From the NCBI RefSeq assembly GCF_017168235.1, contig NZ_JABFAO010000004.1, forward strand, positions 89,495 through 153,494: 64,000 nucleotides of DNA. Direction: 5' to 3'. Shown here piece after piece: positions 1-8,441 of this stretch (its first letter is position 1; every line of letters begins with the position of its first letter). The stretch comes from Rhodococcus sp. KRD197. GTDB lineage: Bacteria > Actinomycetota > Actinomycetes > Mycobacteriales > Mycobacteriaceae. A program made the position numbers and the translations under genes. The notes under the pieces were generated by a model, which had not been told where the DNA came from, ran no database searches, and was given only the letters and a program-made list of their open reading frames with translations.

Positions 1-444
1 CAGCTCGACAGATGCGCGGGCGTCGGGTTCCATCAGCGCAACTGCTCGGTCCAGGGCATCGGCTGCGTCCGAGACGGGAGCCGTTCCAGCGTCGGTCTCG
101 CCGCTGTCGCCACTCTCGGTCTCGCCGCTGTCGCCATCGACGGGGTAGGGCGGCATTCCGGCACCCTGAAGCCGGTACCGACCCCAGAAATCGACTTCGC
201 TGACGGTGACAGCGCCCTCGCCGGACTCGGTTCGCAGAGTGCCCGAACGGTTGCGCCCGCCGCATTCCGCCATGAACGCATCCAACTCGTCGTGCGGTCG
301 GATTCGCCCGTACCACCGGTAGCGTCCGTCGATGGGCTGTGAATGCCCCCGCAGATCGACTTCGACGTCGAACCGAGCCGGAGGCGTCGCGAAGGTCAGC
401 GTCGCGTCGCCTCGAAAATCGGGCTTTCCCGACAGATCGCTCAC
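1..444 (-). CDS. DUF4873 domain protein (partial, runs off window start)
   Basis: The frame opens with GTG at 444 and stays open to base 1, so the C-terminus lies outside the window; 148 codons are visible. Its start overlaps the stop of the upstream TetR gene (GTGA), so the two are translationally coupled. The N-terminal ~95 residues show the DUF4873 pattern: LRGHSQPIDGRYRWYGRI, then DFWGRYRLQGAG. A Gly/Ser/Glu-rich linker with a doubled 8-residue unit (GDSGETES/GDSGETDA) follows, then a helical segment. Biochemical function is unknown. In actinobacteria this domain is often found next to or fused with flavin monooxygenases, which fits the BVMO gene across the divergent promoter. The family call is from pattern memory and is fairly secure. 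Confidence 0.75.
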   Translation of the reverse strand, partial: MSDLSGKPDFRGDATLTFATPPARFDVEVDLRGHSQPIDGRYRWYGRIRPHDELDAFMAECGGRNRSGTLRTESGEGAVTVSEVDFWGRYRLQGAGMPPYPVDGDSGETESGDSGETDAGTAPVSDAADALDRAVALMEPDARASVEL

Positions 445-1211
445 AGGTGCTGCTCTCCTTCTGTTCGCGAGAACGCGGTGTGCATGGGTTGATCGGTGTC
501 CACAGTGACGCCTGCGAGTGCGCACGAGGAGTTCATCAGGCCACGTATCAACGAGGCGACATAGGCCGTGAAGGTTTCGATGGGCATTGCCGGTTCGGAG
601 TGTGCCGAGTCGCCCAGCCACCAGTCGGTAGCCGAGGCGACGGCACCGAACGCGGAATAGGACACCATTTCGACTGCCGCGCCGTCCAATTCTCGTGCGC
701 TGGTGGCATCTGCGAACAGATGCGCGAGCCGACTCGCGGCCAGGCGCGCGGACGCGAGCGTCGGGTCCGGTCTCGCATGCCTGTCGGTCGCGCGCTGGGT
801 GAAATGACTGTGCACCAGAAATCGGAACAGGTTGGGGTGTTCGGCCACGATGACTGCGTACTCGCCCGTCCCCTGTTCGACGAGAGCTGATACCGAATCT
901 TCGAAGAGGTTCACGCTGAGCAGTATTCGGTCCCACAGCATGTTCTGGACGTGATCGACGATGGCCGCGTACAGGTCGGTCTTGGCGGCGAAGTGTCGAT
1001 AGAGTTTGGGCTTGGAGGCACCCGCAGATTTCGCGATATCGCCCATGCTGACATCTGGGCCGAACTGCTCGATGGCGGTGAGTGCGGCTTCGACGAAGCT
1101 CTGGCGCACCGCGAGTCGGTGTTCGCGCCATCTCTCGCTGCGGGCGTCGACCCGCGGTAGAGACGACTCGGCATGGTTGTTGGGGTTGACATGCTCGGTG
1201 ACCTGAACCAC
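441..1211 (-). CDS. TetR/AcrR family transcriptional regulator
   Basis: This is a 256-residue TetR-type repressor. The N-terminal helix-turn-helix reads DVSMGDIAKSAGASKPKLYRHF, and the C-terminal ligand domain is all-helical. I chose the GTG at 1211. A longer frame reaches 1334, but its extra 41 residues are rich in Pro/Thr, do not look like a TetR N-terminus, and run through the putative operator. The gene diverges from the AurF/BVMO/SDR operon and overlaps the DUF4873 gene by 4 bases. The arrangement suggests it controls both transcription units by binding the 148-base divergent region. Its inducer is unknown. The exact start is uncertain by some codons. Confidence 0.85.
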   Translation of the reverse strand: MVQVTEHVNPNNHAESSLPRVDARSERWREHRLAVRQSFVEAALTAIEQFGPDVSMGDIAKSAGASKPKLYRHFAAKTDLYAAIVDHVQNMLWDRILLSVNLFEDSVSALVEQGTGEYAVIVAEHPNLFRFLVHSHFTQRATDRHARPDPTLASARLAASRLAHLFADATSARELDGAAVEMVSYSAFGAVASATDWWLGDSAHSEPAMPIETFTAYVASLIRGLMNSSCALAGVTVDTDQPMHTAFSRTEGEQHL

Positions 1212-1219
1212 ACTTCGAT

Positions 1220-1241
1220 AGTACCCATTACCGCTGGTACT
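1220..1241. promoter_or_regulatory. candidate TetR operator
   Basis: A perfect inverted repeat AGTACC-N10-GGTACT lies in the divergent region, 8 bases upstream of the chosen TetR start. A second nested repeat TACC-GCT-GGTA (1229-1239) sits inside it, and a GGGTAC at 1258-1263 repeats the half-site. Its length of 22 bases and dyad symmetry suit a TetR dimer pair. This is inferred from sequence and position only. Confidence 0.4.
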
Positions 1242-1358
1242 GGCTACCGGGGGTTTCGGGTACTGATCGGTGCGTTCTTCGGGCGTTGTCGGTAGTTTGT
1301 GGTTCGGGAATTGGGGGATTTCGGTGCAGCACATCGGCGATCACGAGGGGGATCTGTC

Positions 1359-2321
1359 ATGAATCCGGTGGAGGCCGCGCGGCCCGCTCTCACGACGCAG
1401 GACGCCGTCACCGTCAGGGCGCGAACGGTCGGTCCACGGGACAAGACGGCTCGGCGTCTGCTGAAGTCCACCGCGGACAAGTTCTACGACGCCGAGGTGG
1501 ACATCGACTGGGACGCACCAGTGGTGGAGGGCAAGAAGTGGCTCCCCGATCATCGAATCTCGCTCTACGGCACCTCGCTGTGGAACAAGCTCGATGAGGA
1601 GCAGCGACGAGAACTCGGCCGGCACGAGATCGTCAGCATCCTCTCGTTCGGGATCTATGCCGAGGGGTTCTTGAGTACGAGCCTGTTGCGAGTGTTCGGG
1701 ATGGGATCGCTTTCGGACCACTCGCTGTATTCGATCGCCGAGGTGGGCGAGGAATCTCGGCACTCGATCATGTTCGGGAAGCTCATCGAAAAGGCGGGTA
1801 TCGAGCCCTACCTACTGCCGAAGTTCTCGTTGACTCTGGTCAAGCTCGGGCAGTTCCTTCCGATCGGTCCGGCCACGTACGGCGCGACTTTGCTGATCGA
1901 AGAGGTGCTCGACCGCGCGCAGCGCGAGATCCAGAACGATCCGGAGATGCAACCGCACCTGCGCCAGCTGATGCGTATCCACGTGGTGGAGGAATCTCGG
2001 CACATCACCTACGCGCGCGAGGAACTCGTCCGCGGCATGCGGTCGATGAATCGGTTCAATCGGGCGCTACACCGGGTGATTCTTGCGGCGATCGCGAATG
2101 TCGCCTATCCCTCTCTCGTCAATCCCCGGGTCTATCGAGCAGTCGGTATCAACCCGATTCGAGGCAGCCTCACTGCGATGTTCAGCACCACGTACAAGAA
2201 CAACGTGCAGTTCATGTCGGAACCGATGGTGAGGTTCTTCGCCGACGCCGGGATGTGCGAGGGCTTCGTGACCCGCAGATTGTGGCGGATGACCCGCGCG
2301 ATGCCGGACGACCTCCTATGA
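1359..2321 (+). CDS. AurF-family diiron oxygenase
   Basis: This 320-residue protein resembles the AurF (p-aminobenzoate N-oxygenase) superfamily of non-heme diiron oxygenases. A full ligand set is visible: E90 (RHEIVS), E132 and H135 (EESRHSIMF), E181 or E182 (LLIEEV), H208, E212 and H215 (IHVVEESRHITYA). The start ATG at 1359 follows a GAGGGGGATC ribosome site; an upstream extension to 1299 is not needed. It is the first gene of a tightly coupled operon, and its stop overlaps the next start (ATGA). The substrate is unknown; with a BVMO and an SDR downstream, oxidation of a lipid or other hydrophobic compound is a reasonable inference. Confidence 0.85.
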   Translation: MNPVEAARPALTTQDAVTVRARTVGPRDKTARRLLKSTADKFYDAEVDIDWDAPVVEGKKWLPDHRISLYGTSLWNKLDEEQRRELGRHEIVSILSFGIYAEGFLSTSLLRVFGMGSLSDHSLYSIAEVGEESRHSIMFGKLIEKAGIEPYLLPKFSLTLVKLGQFLPIGPATYGATLLIEEVLDRAQREIQNDPEMQPHLRQLMRIHVVEESRHITYAREELVRGMRSMNRFNRALHRVILAAIANVAYPSLVNPRVYRAVGINPIRGSLTAMFSTTYKNNVQFMSEPMVRFFADAGMCEGFVTRRLWRMTRAMPDDLL

Positions 2322-3181
2322 GTTCACGTGCGGCACGAGTCCACTTCGATCCGCACGTCGATATCGACTGGGATGCACCCTGGCAATTCGAGATGTTCGC
2401 GTTGCCGCCCACGTCGGTGTCGTTGTACGGCACACGCAGGTGGAGGAAGCTGACGCCGGAGCAGCAGCGAACCCTCGCGCTGCACGAGGCCGTCAGTGGG
2501 TGGAGCACGCTCGCGTACCTCTCTGCGATTCTCTCGGGCAACGAACTCCGGCGAGCGGCTGAAGAGGGTCTGAACAGCGCGGCATCGAGAAGTGCGCTGC
2601 TCGAGGTTGCGCGCGGATCTCGGGCGACAATCACCTTCGGTCGGCTCGTGCGGGCCACCGGGCTGGAGCCGTACAAACCGCCGCGCGGCACCGAGACGGC
2701 TGCCAAGTTGTTGGCTTTTCTGCCGCTGGGCTCGGCGTCGTATGCCTCGACGCTGCTGGTGGAGGAGACGTTCATCCGTGGCATCGAGAGCGTCGTCGAG
2801 GACCCGGACATCGAACCGCACGTGCGTCAGGCGGTGAAGATATATCGCTTCGAGTCCGAGGAGCGGTTGAGCTACGCACGATCGGAAGTCGCTGCCGCGC
2901 AGTCGAGATCGGGACGGATCGAGCGAGCTTTCAACCGAGTGCTGCTCGCGCTCCTCGCAAACGTAATACTTCGGTTGAACCTCTCGCCCGCGGTGTATCG
3001 CTCGGTTGGGTTCTCGCCCGTGCGGGGGCTGATCGCGTCGAGGCGAGTGCGCCGCAACCGCAGGATCGACACGGCCGCGCCGGTCGTCGAATTCCTCGAT
3101 TCGGTGAATTTGCTCGACGGCATGATCACCTCGTCATTGTGGACGCTCACCGGAGTTGCGTCCGAAAGGAAGATTTCGTGA
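2318..3181 (+). CDS. AurF-like paralogue lacking most diiron ligands
   Basis: The 287-residue product aligns along its whole length with the preceding AurF-type protein (shared VDIDWDAP, ISLYGT/VSLYGT, EPY, LVEE, SYAR segments), so the pair arose by duplication. Of seven expected metal ligands only E57 and the LLVEE glutamate (149/150) remain. The positions matching E132, H135, H208, E212 and H215 of the partner are G100, A103, Y176, S180 and R183. It is therefore unlikely to bind two irons and may be a structural or regulatory partner of the active paralogue. The reading frame is intact and coupled at both ends (ATGA upstream, GTGA downstream), which argues against simple decay. Confidence 0.8.
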   Translation: MSSRAARVHFDPHVDIDWDAPWQFEMFALPPTSVSLYGTRRWRKLTPEQQRTLALHEAVSGWSTLAYLSAILSGNELRRAAEEGLNSAASRSALLEVARGSRATITFGRLVRATGLEPYKPPRGTETAAKLLAFLPLGSASYASTLLVEETFIRGIESVVEDPDIEPHVRQAVKIYRFESEERLSYARSEVAAAQSRSGRIERAFNRVLLALLANVILRLNLSPAVYRSVGFSPVRGLIASRRVRRNRRIDTAAPVVEFLDSVNLLDGMITSSLWTLTGVASERKIS

Positions 3182-4719
3182 CGGTACATCGCACCGGGAT
3201 CCTCGTCATCGGGGCAGGATTCTCCGGACTGGGCATGGCAATTCAGCTTCGCAAGCGAGGGCGCACCGACTTCCTCGTGCTCGAGAAGTCGCAGGCGCTC
3301 GGTGGTACGTGGCGCGACAACACCTACCCAGGTTGCGCCTGCGACGTTCCGTCGCACATGTACTCGTTCTCCTTCGAACCCAATCCGGACTGGTCGCAGA
3401 TGTGGGCGCAGCAGCCCGAGATCAAGAGTTACCTCGACGGGTTGGGGGAGAAGTACCGGCTCGAGGAGAACATCAGGTTCGGTGTCGAATGTGTCGGTGG
3501 GTACTGGGACGAAGCGCAGTTGCAATGGCACATTCGTACCGCCGACGGCGACGAGTACATCGCGCAGTTTCTGGTTTCCGGCATCGGGGCCCTGCACATT
3601 CCGAATGTTCCGGAGTTGAACGGTATCGACTCGTTCGCCGGTGACACCTTTCACTCGGCCCGCTGGAACCACGATGTCGATCTGACGGGCAAGAAGGTCG
3701 CCGTCATCGGAACCGGCGCCAGTGCAGTCCAGTTCGTTCCCCGTATCGTCGACACGGTCGGAGAACTGCAGCTCTATCAGCGCACACCCGCCTGGGTGCT
3801 GCCTCGCAGCAACTACTCCATACCGGGCCCGGTGCGGCGGATGTTCCGCCGGGTACCGCTGTTGCGCAGGGCATTCCGCACCTCGGTGTACCTTTCGGCC
3901 GAGTGGCTCGCTGTTGGCTTGAACGGTCACGTGAATCTGCTGCGTCCGATGGAATACGCCGCACGCAAGTACATCGAACGCGAAGTGAAGGACCCAGTTC
4001 TTCGACGCAAACTGCTGCCCGACTATCGAATCGGGTGCAAGCGAATCCTAGGTTCGGACTCCTACTACGCTGCGCTCGCTCGTTCCAATGCCGAGGTGAT
4101 CACCGACGGGATCGAGGAGATTCGAACGGGATCGATCGTCGGGTCCGACGGAACCGAACGCGATGTCGATGTGATCGTCTACGCCACCGGCTTTCACGTG
4201 ACGGACGGGTTCGAGTCGATGAATGTGGCCGGGATCGGAGGCCGCGAACTGGTCCCGCACTGGCAAGAGAACGGGATCGAGACGTATCTCGGTATCGTGA
4301 CTGCCGGCTTCCCCAACTCGTTCTTCCTCCTCGGCCCCAACACTGCCCTGGGACACAACTCTGTGGTGTTCATGATCGAACAACAGATTCGGTACGTGTT
4401 GGAGGCGATCGAGTTCGTCGAGGCTGGGGCGGCCGGTGCACTGACCGTGCGTCCACAGGTTCAGCGCCAGTTCACCTCCGACATCGCCCGCAAGCTGTCC
4501 ACGGGAGTGTGGTCCACCGGCGGCTGCACCAGCTGGTACCTCGATTCGCACGGGGTGAACCGAACCGTGTGGCCGGGCTTCACCTGGCAGTACTGGTTGC
4601 GAACCAGGCGTTTCGTCCCGTCGGAGTACGAGTTTCTGTTTCCCGCACGCGTCGGGCGCCCGGTGGACGAACCGCCGGACGCCGACTCACTCGTCGAATC
4701 GAAGGAAGTGTCCGCATGA
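3178..4719 (+). CDS. flavin-containing monooxygenase, Baeyer-Villiger type
   Basis: The 513-residue product is a class B flavoprotein monooxygenase. It has an N-terminal FAD Rossmann motif (VIGAGFSGLGMA), a BVMO-like fingerprint FAGDTFHSARW, a second dinucleotide motif for NADPH (VAVIGTGASAVQ), and the GGTWRDNTYPGCACDVPSH segment typical of the family. I chose GTG 3178, which overlaps the previous stop (GTGA) and follows GGAAG; the frame extends to 3139 but that part lies inside the upstream gene. Such enzymes insert oxygen into ketones or oxidise heteroatoms. The substrate cannot be read from sequence. It is third in the AurF operon and coupled to the SDR (ATGA). Confidence 0.9.
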   Translation: MTVHRTGILVIGAGFSGLGMAIQLRKRGRTDFLVLEKSQALGGTWRDNTYPGCACDVPSHMYSFSFEPNPDWSQMWAQQPEIKSYLDGLGEKYRLEENIRFGVECVGGYWDEAQLQWHIRTADGDEYIAQFLVSGIGALHIPNVPELNGIDSFAGDTFHSARWNHDVDLTGKKVAVIGTGASAVQFVPRIVDTVGELQLYQRTPAWVLPRSNYSIPGPVRRMFRRVPLLRRAFRTSVYLSAEWLAVGLNGHVNLLRPMEYAARKYIEREVKDPVLRRKLLPDYRIGCKRILGSDSYYAALARSNAEVITDGIEEIRTGSIVGSDGTERDVDVIVYATGFHVTDGFESMNVAGIGGRELVPHWQENGIETYLGIVTAGFPNSFFLLGPNTALGHNSVVFMIEQQIRYVLEAIEFVEAGAAGALTVRPQVQRQFTSDIARKLSTGVWSTGGCTSWYLDSHGVNRTVWPGFTWQYWLRTRRFVPSEYEFLFPARVGRPVDEPPDADSLVESKEVSA

Positions 4720-5567
4720 AGAACTTCGACGACAAGGTGGCCGTGGTCACCGGCGCCGGGTCGGGAATCGGCCGCGCGCTGGCTCTGGATCTCGCGGGTC
4801 GGGGCGCGTATCTGGCCATCTCCGACGTTCATCCCGCCGGTCTTGCCGAGACGCATGCGCTCTGTGAGCAAGCTGGCGCCCGCACGGTGTCGTTCGAACT
4901 CGACGTATCCGATCGGGCTGCCGTTCACCGGCACGCCGATGCGGTGCTGGCCGAGTTCGGCCGAGTGAACCTGGTCGTCAACAACGCGGGGGTCGCACTC
5001 GGTGCCGACGTCGTGGACATGACGTGGGACGACTTCGAGTGGGTCATGAACGTCGACTTCTGGGGCGTCGCCAACGGAACCAAAGCATTTCTCCCCGCGC
5101 TGATCGAATCCGGTGACGGTCACGTGGTGAACATCTCCAGCGTGTTCGGATTGATGGGGATTCCTGGCCAGAGCGCATACAACTCGGCGAAGTTCGCAGT
5201 GCGCGGCTTCACGGAGGCGTTGCGTCAAGAAATGAAGATCGCTCGTCATCGCGTCGGTGTCAGCTGCGTGCACCCCGGAGGTATCAAGACCAATATCGTC
5301 GCCAACGCACGCGGTATGCAGGACCTCGGCGATCGCGACGAGGTCACACGGCGTTTCGAACAGATCGCGATGACCACACCCGCCAAGGCGGCGCAGGTCA
5401 TCCTCGCCGGTGTGGAGCGAAACAAAGCCAGGATTCTCATCGGTCCCGACGCGAGGGGATTCGATCTCGTTCCGCGTATCGTCGGCCCTCGGTATCAGGA
5501 CCTTCTCGCGCCGCTGTACCGGGCGGGGCGTTCGGCCCAAAGCAAGATGGGTGTGGGCGAGCGGTAG
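4716..5567 (+). CDS. short-chain dehydrogenase/reductase
   Basis: The 283-residue classical SDR has the cofactor motif TGAGSGIG near residue 12, the NNAG motif, a catalytic Ser in NISSVFG and the Tyr-x3-Lys pair in YNSAK. The acidic residue after beta-2 (ISDVH) suggests NAD(H) preference, which is an inference. The start ATG 4716 overlaps the BVMO stop. It is the last gene of the operon. A ketone/alcohol dehydrogenase acting before or after the BVMO is the natural guess; the tail (FDLVPRIVGPRYQDLLAPLY) is seen in acetoin/retinol-type SDRs of actinobacteria. It converges on the ABC1 kinase gene with 10 bases between the stops. Confidence 0.9.
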   Translation: MKNFDDKVAVVTGAGSGIGRALALDLAGRGAYLAISDVHPAGLAETHALCEQAGARTVSFELDVSDRAAVHRHADAVLAEFGRVNLVVNNAGVALGADVVDMTWDDFEWVMNVDFWGVANGTKAFLPALIESGDGHVVNISSVFGLMGIPGQSAYNSAKFAVRGFTEALRQEMKIARHRVGVSCVHPGGIKTNIVANARGMQDLGDRDEVTRRFEQIAMTTPAKAAQVILAGVERNKARILIGPDARGFDLVPRIVGPRYQDLLAPLYRAGRSAQSKMGVGER

Positions 5568-5577
5568 AGGGCTCGGC

Positions 5578-6975
5578 TCACCGATTACGTGCGTGCGCGA
5601 GCCACGCTTGCTCGTCCGCGCCGATGGCGGTCGTCGGGGGGTCTCCGTAGATCCATTCGCGCGCGATGCGATGCCAGTTCGCGGTCGCTTCCAGTTGGCC
5701 GAGCACTCCGAAGGTCAAGAAGTCGGCGCGCCGCGAGAAGAGGTGCTCCGGCGGCAGGTACTGACTCTTCATGCCGGCGAATCGACCACCCCGTGGATTC
5801 ACTGCGAGCAGCAGTCCGCTGGTCGCGAGCGATGGTGTGACCGTGAGCATTCGGTCCACCAGGTTCCACTCCGACGCTGCAAAGGTGTACTCGAGGCACT
5901 CGTCGGCGGTGACACCGGCATCCGGATCGACGATGCCGCGGGCAATCATCGCCGCCAGCAGATCCTCGCCCCGCTCCTCGGCTGCAGCGCGCAGACAGTC
6001 GATCTCGAACTCGACGTGTTCGTGCAGCATTCGGTTGTACAGTCCGAAGTCGATGAAAGCCACTCGGCCGTCCTCGCAGAGAAGCACGTTGCCCGGGTGC
6101 GGGTCTCCGCAGAACTCGTCGAACCTGTACAGCGAACCCACATAGAAGCGGTAGATGATCTCGCCGATCCGATCGCGTTCGCCGGCGTCGAGATCCCGGA
6201 TCGAGTCGAAGCGGCGACCTTGGACGAATTCCGTCACGAGAACGCGTGGGCTGCACACATCGAGGATGGCGTCGGGTACGAAAACGGACGGATGGCCGGC
6301 GAATCGTTGCGCCAAGATGCGTTGCGTACGAGCCTCTTCCGTGTAGTCGAGTTCTCGTTCGAAGTGAATGCGGAGTTCGTCGATGAGTGCGGGAGCGGAG
6401 AACGACGGCATGGATGACCGCCAGAACTTGAGGAACAGCGCGAGATTCTTCATATCGGATTCGATCGCGAGGTCCACGCCCGGGTACTGCACTTTCACCG
6501 CCACCTCGCGTCCGTCGTGCAAGATCGCTCGATACACTTGGCCGATCGATGCAGCCGCGATCGGTGTCTCGTCGAACCGCGCGAAAACCTGGTCGATCGA
6601 GCGGCCGAGGTCTTTCTCCACGACCCACCTCATCGACTCGAAGTCGACGTCCGGTGCTCGGTCGCGCAGTGCGGCGAGTTTGTTCTGGAAACGCTCACGG
6701 TGCTGCTCGGGGACCAACGCCAAGTCGAGCACCGACAGCATCTGCCCGATCTTCATGGCGGCGCCCTTCATACCGCCGAGAACGTTGACGAGTTGATCCG
6801 CGGCCTGAATCGAGGACTTCTCGGCCAGCAGTGATCGCATTTCCTCGGAACGAGAGACCATCGACATCCGCGTCCCGGCGGTGCGAAGTGCCGCACTTGC
6901 AGCTGCTCGACCCAATCGGCTCCCGCGTGCGATGCGCGAGGTCGGAATGGGGCGACTGCGGGGGCGTTCGGGCAC
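5578..6975 (-). CDS. ABC1/AarF (UbiB-like) family atypical kinase
   Basis: The 465-residue product has the hallmarks of the ABC1/ADCK family: the N-terminal KxGQ motif (MKGAAMKIGQMLS), an ATP-binding lysine in EVAVKVQYPG, the catalytic-loop equivalent GDPHPGNVLL and the metal-binding DFG in FIDFGLYNR. Members influence isoprenoid-quinone or lipid metabolism as ATPases or kinases. The final C-terminal ~100 residues are less conserved. It is the last gene of a minus-strand run beginning with the amidohydrolase at 10831; the 35-base gap to the CMD-like gene allows cotranscription. The first ~30 residues are Arg-rich, so a later start is possible. Confidence 0.85.
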   Translation of the reverse strand: MPERPRSRPIPTSRIARGSRLGRAAASAALRTAGTRMSMVSRSEEMRSLLAEKSSIQAADQLVNVLGGMKGAAMKIGQMLSVLDLALVPEQHRERFQNKLAALRDRAPDVDFESMRWVVEKDLGRSIDQVFARFDETPIAAASIGQVYRAILHDGREVAVKVQYPGVDLAIESDMKNLALFLKFWRSSMPSFSAPALIDELRIHFERELDYTEEARTQRILAQRFAGHPSVFVPDAILDVCSPRVLVTEFVQGRRFDSIRDLDAGERDRIGEIIYRFYVGSLYRFDEFCGDPHPGNVLLCEDGRVAFIDFGLYNRMLHEHVEFEIDCLRAAAEERGEDLLAAMIARGIVDPDAGVTADECLEYTFAASEWNLVDRMLTVTPSLATSGLLLAVNPRGGRFAGMKSQYLPPEHLFSRRADFLTFGVLGQLEATANWHRIAREWIYGDPPTTAIGADEQAWLAHARNR

Positions 6976-7010
6976 CTTCGGCTCCGCTTTCGTGGCAGGG
7001 TGGGGTGGGC

Positions 7011-7544
7011 CTAGAAGTCACGCTCGATGCGCAATGTTGCGATGGTGGTGGCCAGAGAGTCGTATTGGCCTACCAAGAGCAGGAATTCGATCAGTTGGCG
7101 ATCGTCGAACTCGCCCGCCAGCGCTGCCCAGGTCGCGTCGGACAGGTTCTTGGTGTCCATCAGTTCGTCGGTCGCCGTCAGGATTTTGCGATGCCGCGGC
7201 GTCAGTCCGGGGGCCTGCGGGCCCTGTTTCACCTGCGCCAGGAGCTCCTCGGTGACACCGAAGCGGGCGCCGATCCTACGGTGATGGTCCATCTCGTATC
7301 CGCAATCGCGCAGGTGGGCAACGCGGTTGATGATCAGCTCCGTTTCCTTGCGAGAGATGCGTCCCCCCGGCATGAGTTTGCCGCTGTAGAACAGCCAGCC
7401 GCGAAACAGTCCTCGGGTCCGGCCCAGCGTGCTGAACAGATGTGCATCGGGGGTTCCGGCGACCTTCGACAGTATTCGGCACAGAACCCAATTGATCGGA
7501 CCGAGTTGGCTGAACGAACCGGACGGGATACGTGGTGTGCTCAT
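7011..7544 (-). CDS. carboxymuconolactone decarboxylase-like protein
   Basis: The 177-residue all-helical protein has the CMD/AhpD signature region (SRKETELIINRVAHLRDC.YEMDHH), but only one cysteine of the CxxC redox pair seen in true AhpD peroxidases is present. A peroxidase role is therefore doubtful, and the physiological reaction is unknown. The start MSTPRIP at 7544 was preferred over an upstream ATG at 7592 because the added residues (MRGSWCARAHAG) look non-native. It lies downstream of the alpha/beta hydrolase gene in the same direction, with a gap of 68 bases. Confidence 0.8.
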   Translation of the reverse strand: MSTPRIPSGSFSQLGPINWVLCRILSKVAGTPDAHLFSTLGRTRGLFRGWLFYSGKLMPGGRISRKETELIINRVAHLRDCGYEMDHHRRIGARFGVTEELLAQVKQGPQAPGLTPRHRKILTATDELMDTKNLSDATWAALAGEFDDRQLIEFLLLVGQYDSLATTIATLRIERDF

Positions 7545-7612
7545 CCGAGCGACGCTACCTGCGTGCGCTCGCGCACACCAGGACCCGCGCACATACCAGG
7601 AAGATGTGACGG

Positions 7613-8437
7613 TCAGGAGTACGAGAGCACGAGCGCGGCCGCATCACCCGGGTGGGTGTACGGCCACCAGTGCTCGGCATCGACCCGAGTGACGCGCAGA
7701 CGCGGAATCCAGCGATCCAAATCCTCCGCAAGATGTTCGGACAGAAAACGGTCACGGCGGGGAACGACGACGGTGGTGGGCACCTCGCACCTGGGGGCAG
7801 GGCCGGCAGTGAGGCGCCGCAGGATGTTCGCGCGGTACAGAGCGACACCGCGTTGCTGATCGGCCGGATCGGGTACCGGTGCGTCCTCGTTGCCGAGCGA
7901 GGAGAACAGGTGCGGGACGCGGCCACGCAGCACGGGAACGTGAAATCCCCAGATGTACCAGGAGCGTCCGAGTTGTGTTGCGAGCGAGGGCCATCGGGTG
8001 GGGCGTAGCAGCCAGGACCGGGACAGCTCGCGCATGTGATCGAGGCTCGGTCCGGACACCGACACGTACGAGGCGAATGCCTGTGCTGCCCGCGGCGAGG
8101 CCATCGCCTCCCACATCTGCACCGAACCCCAGTCGTGCGCGAGCACGTGGACCGGGCCGGCGCGGTCGGGAATCGAGTCGACCACGGCGAACGCGTCGGC
8201 CGCCAAACGCTCGATCGAGTAGTTCGACAGACCGTCGTCGACGACGGTCTCACCTCCGCCTCGTGTGTCGTAGGCGATGATGCGGGCTCGATCGCCGAAC
8301 TCTGCGATCAAGGGGTCGAAGACGTGGTGGTCATCGGGATACCCGTGCACCAGCAACACGGTCGCGTCGGCGCTGCGATTGCCGTATTCGAACACCGCGA
8401 TTCTTGCGCCCGGGGCTTCTACGATCCAGTCAGCCAT
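7613..8437 (-). CDS. alpha/beta hydrolase (epoxide hydrolase/dehalogenase-like)
   Basis: The 274-residue alpha/beta-fold hydrolase has an oxyanion-hole segment VHGYPDDHHVF and a nucleophile elbow AHDWGSVQMW with Asp as nucleophile. That points to the epoxide hydrolase/haloalkane dehalogenase side of the superfamily rather than esterases. The C-terminal histidine is in DAEHWWPYTHP. The start ATG 8437 lies 4 bases from the stop of the TetR gene, so both are cotranscribed. The substrate is unknown. Neighbouring amidohydrolase and oxidoreductase genes fit a small catabolic or detoxification cluster. Confidence 0.85.
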   Translation of the reverse strand: MADWIVEAPGARIAVFEYGNRSADATVLLVHGYPDDHHVFDPLIAEFGDRARIIAYDTRGGGETVVDDGLSNYSIERLAADAFAVVDSIPDRAGPVHVLAHDWGSVQMWEAMASPRAAQAFASYVSVSGPSLDHMRELSRSWLLRPTRWPSLATQLGRSWYIWGFHVPVLRGRVPHLFSSLGNEDAPVPDPADQQRGVALYRANILRRLTAGPAPRCEVPTTVVVPRRDRFLSEHLAEDLDRWIPRLRVTRVDAEHWWPYTHPGDAAALVLSYS

Positions 8438-8441
8438 TGCT

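Noticed and set aside
7011..7544. Annotation as AhpD peroxidase
   Set aside because: The CxxC redox pair is incomplete (only one Cys in the motif), so only the wider CMD-like family is supported.
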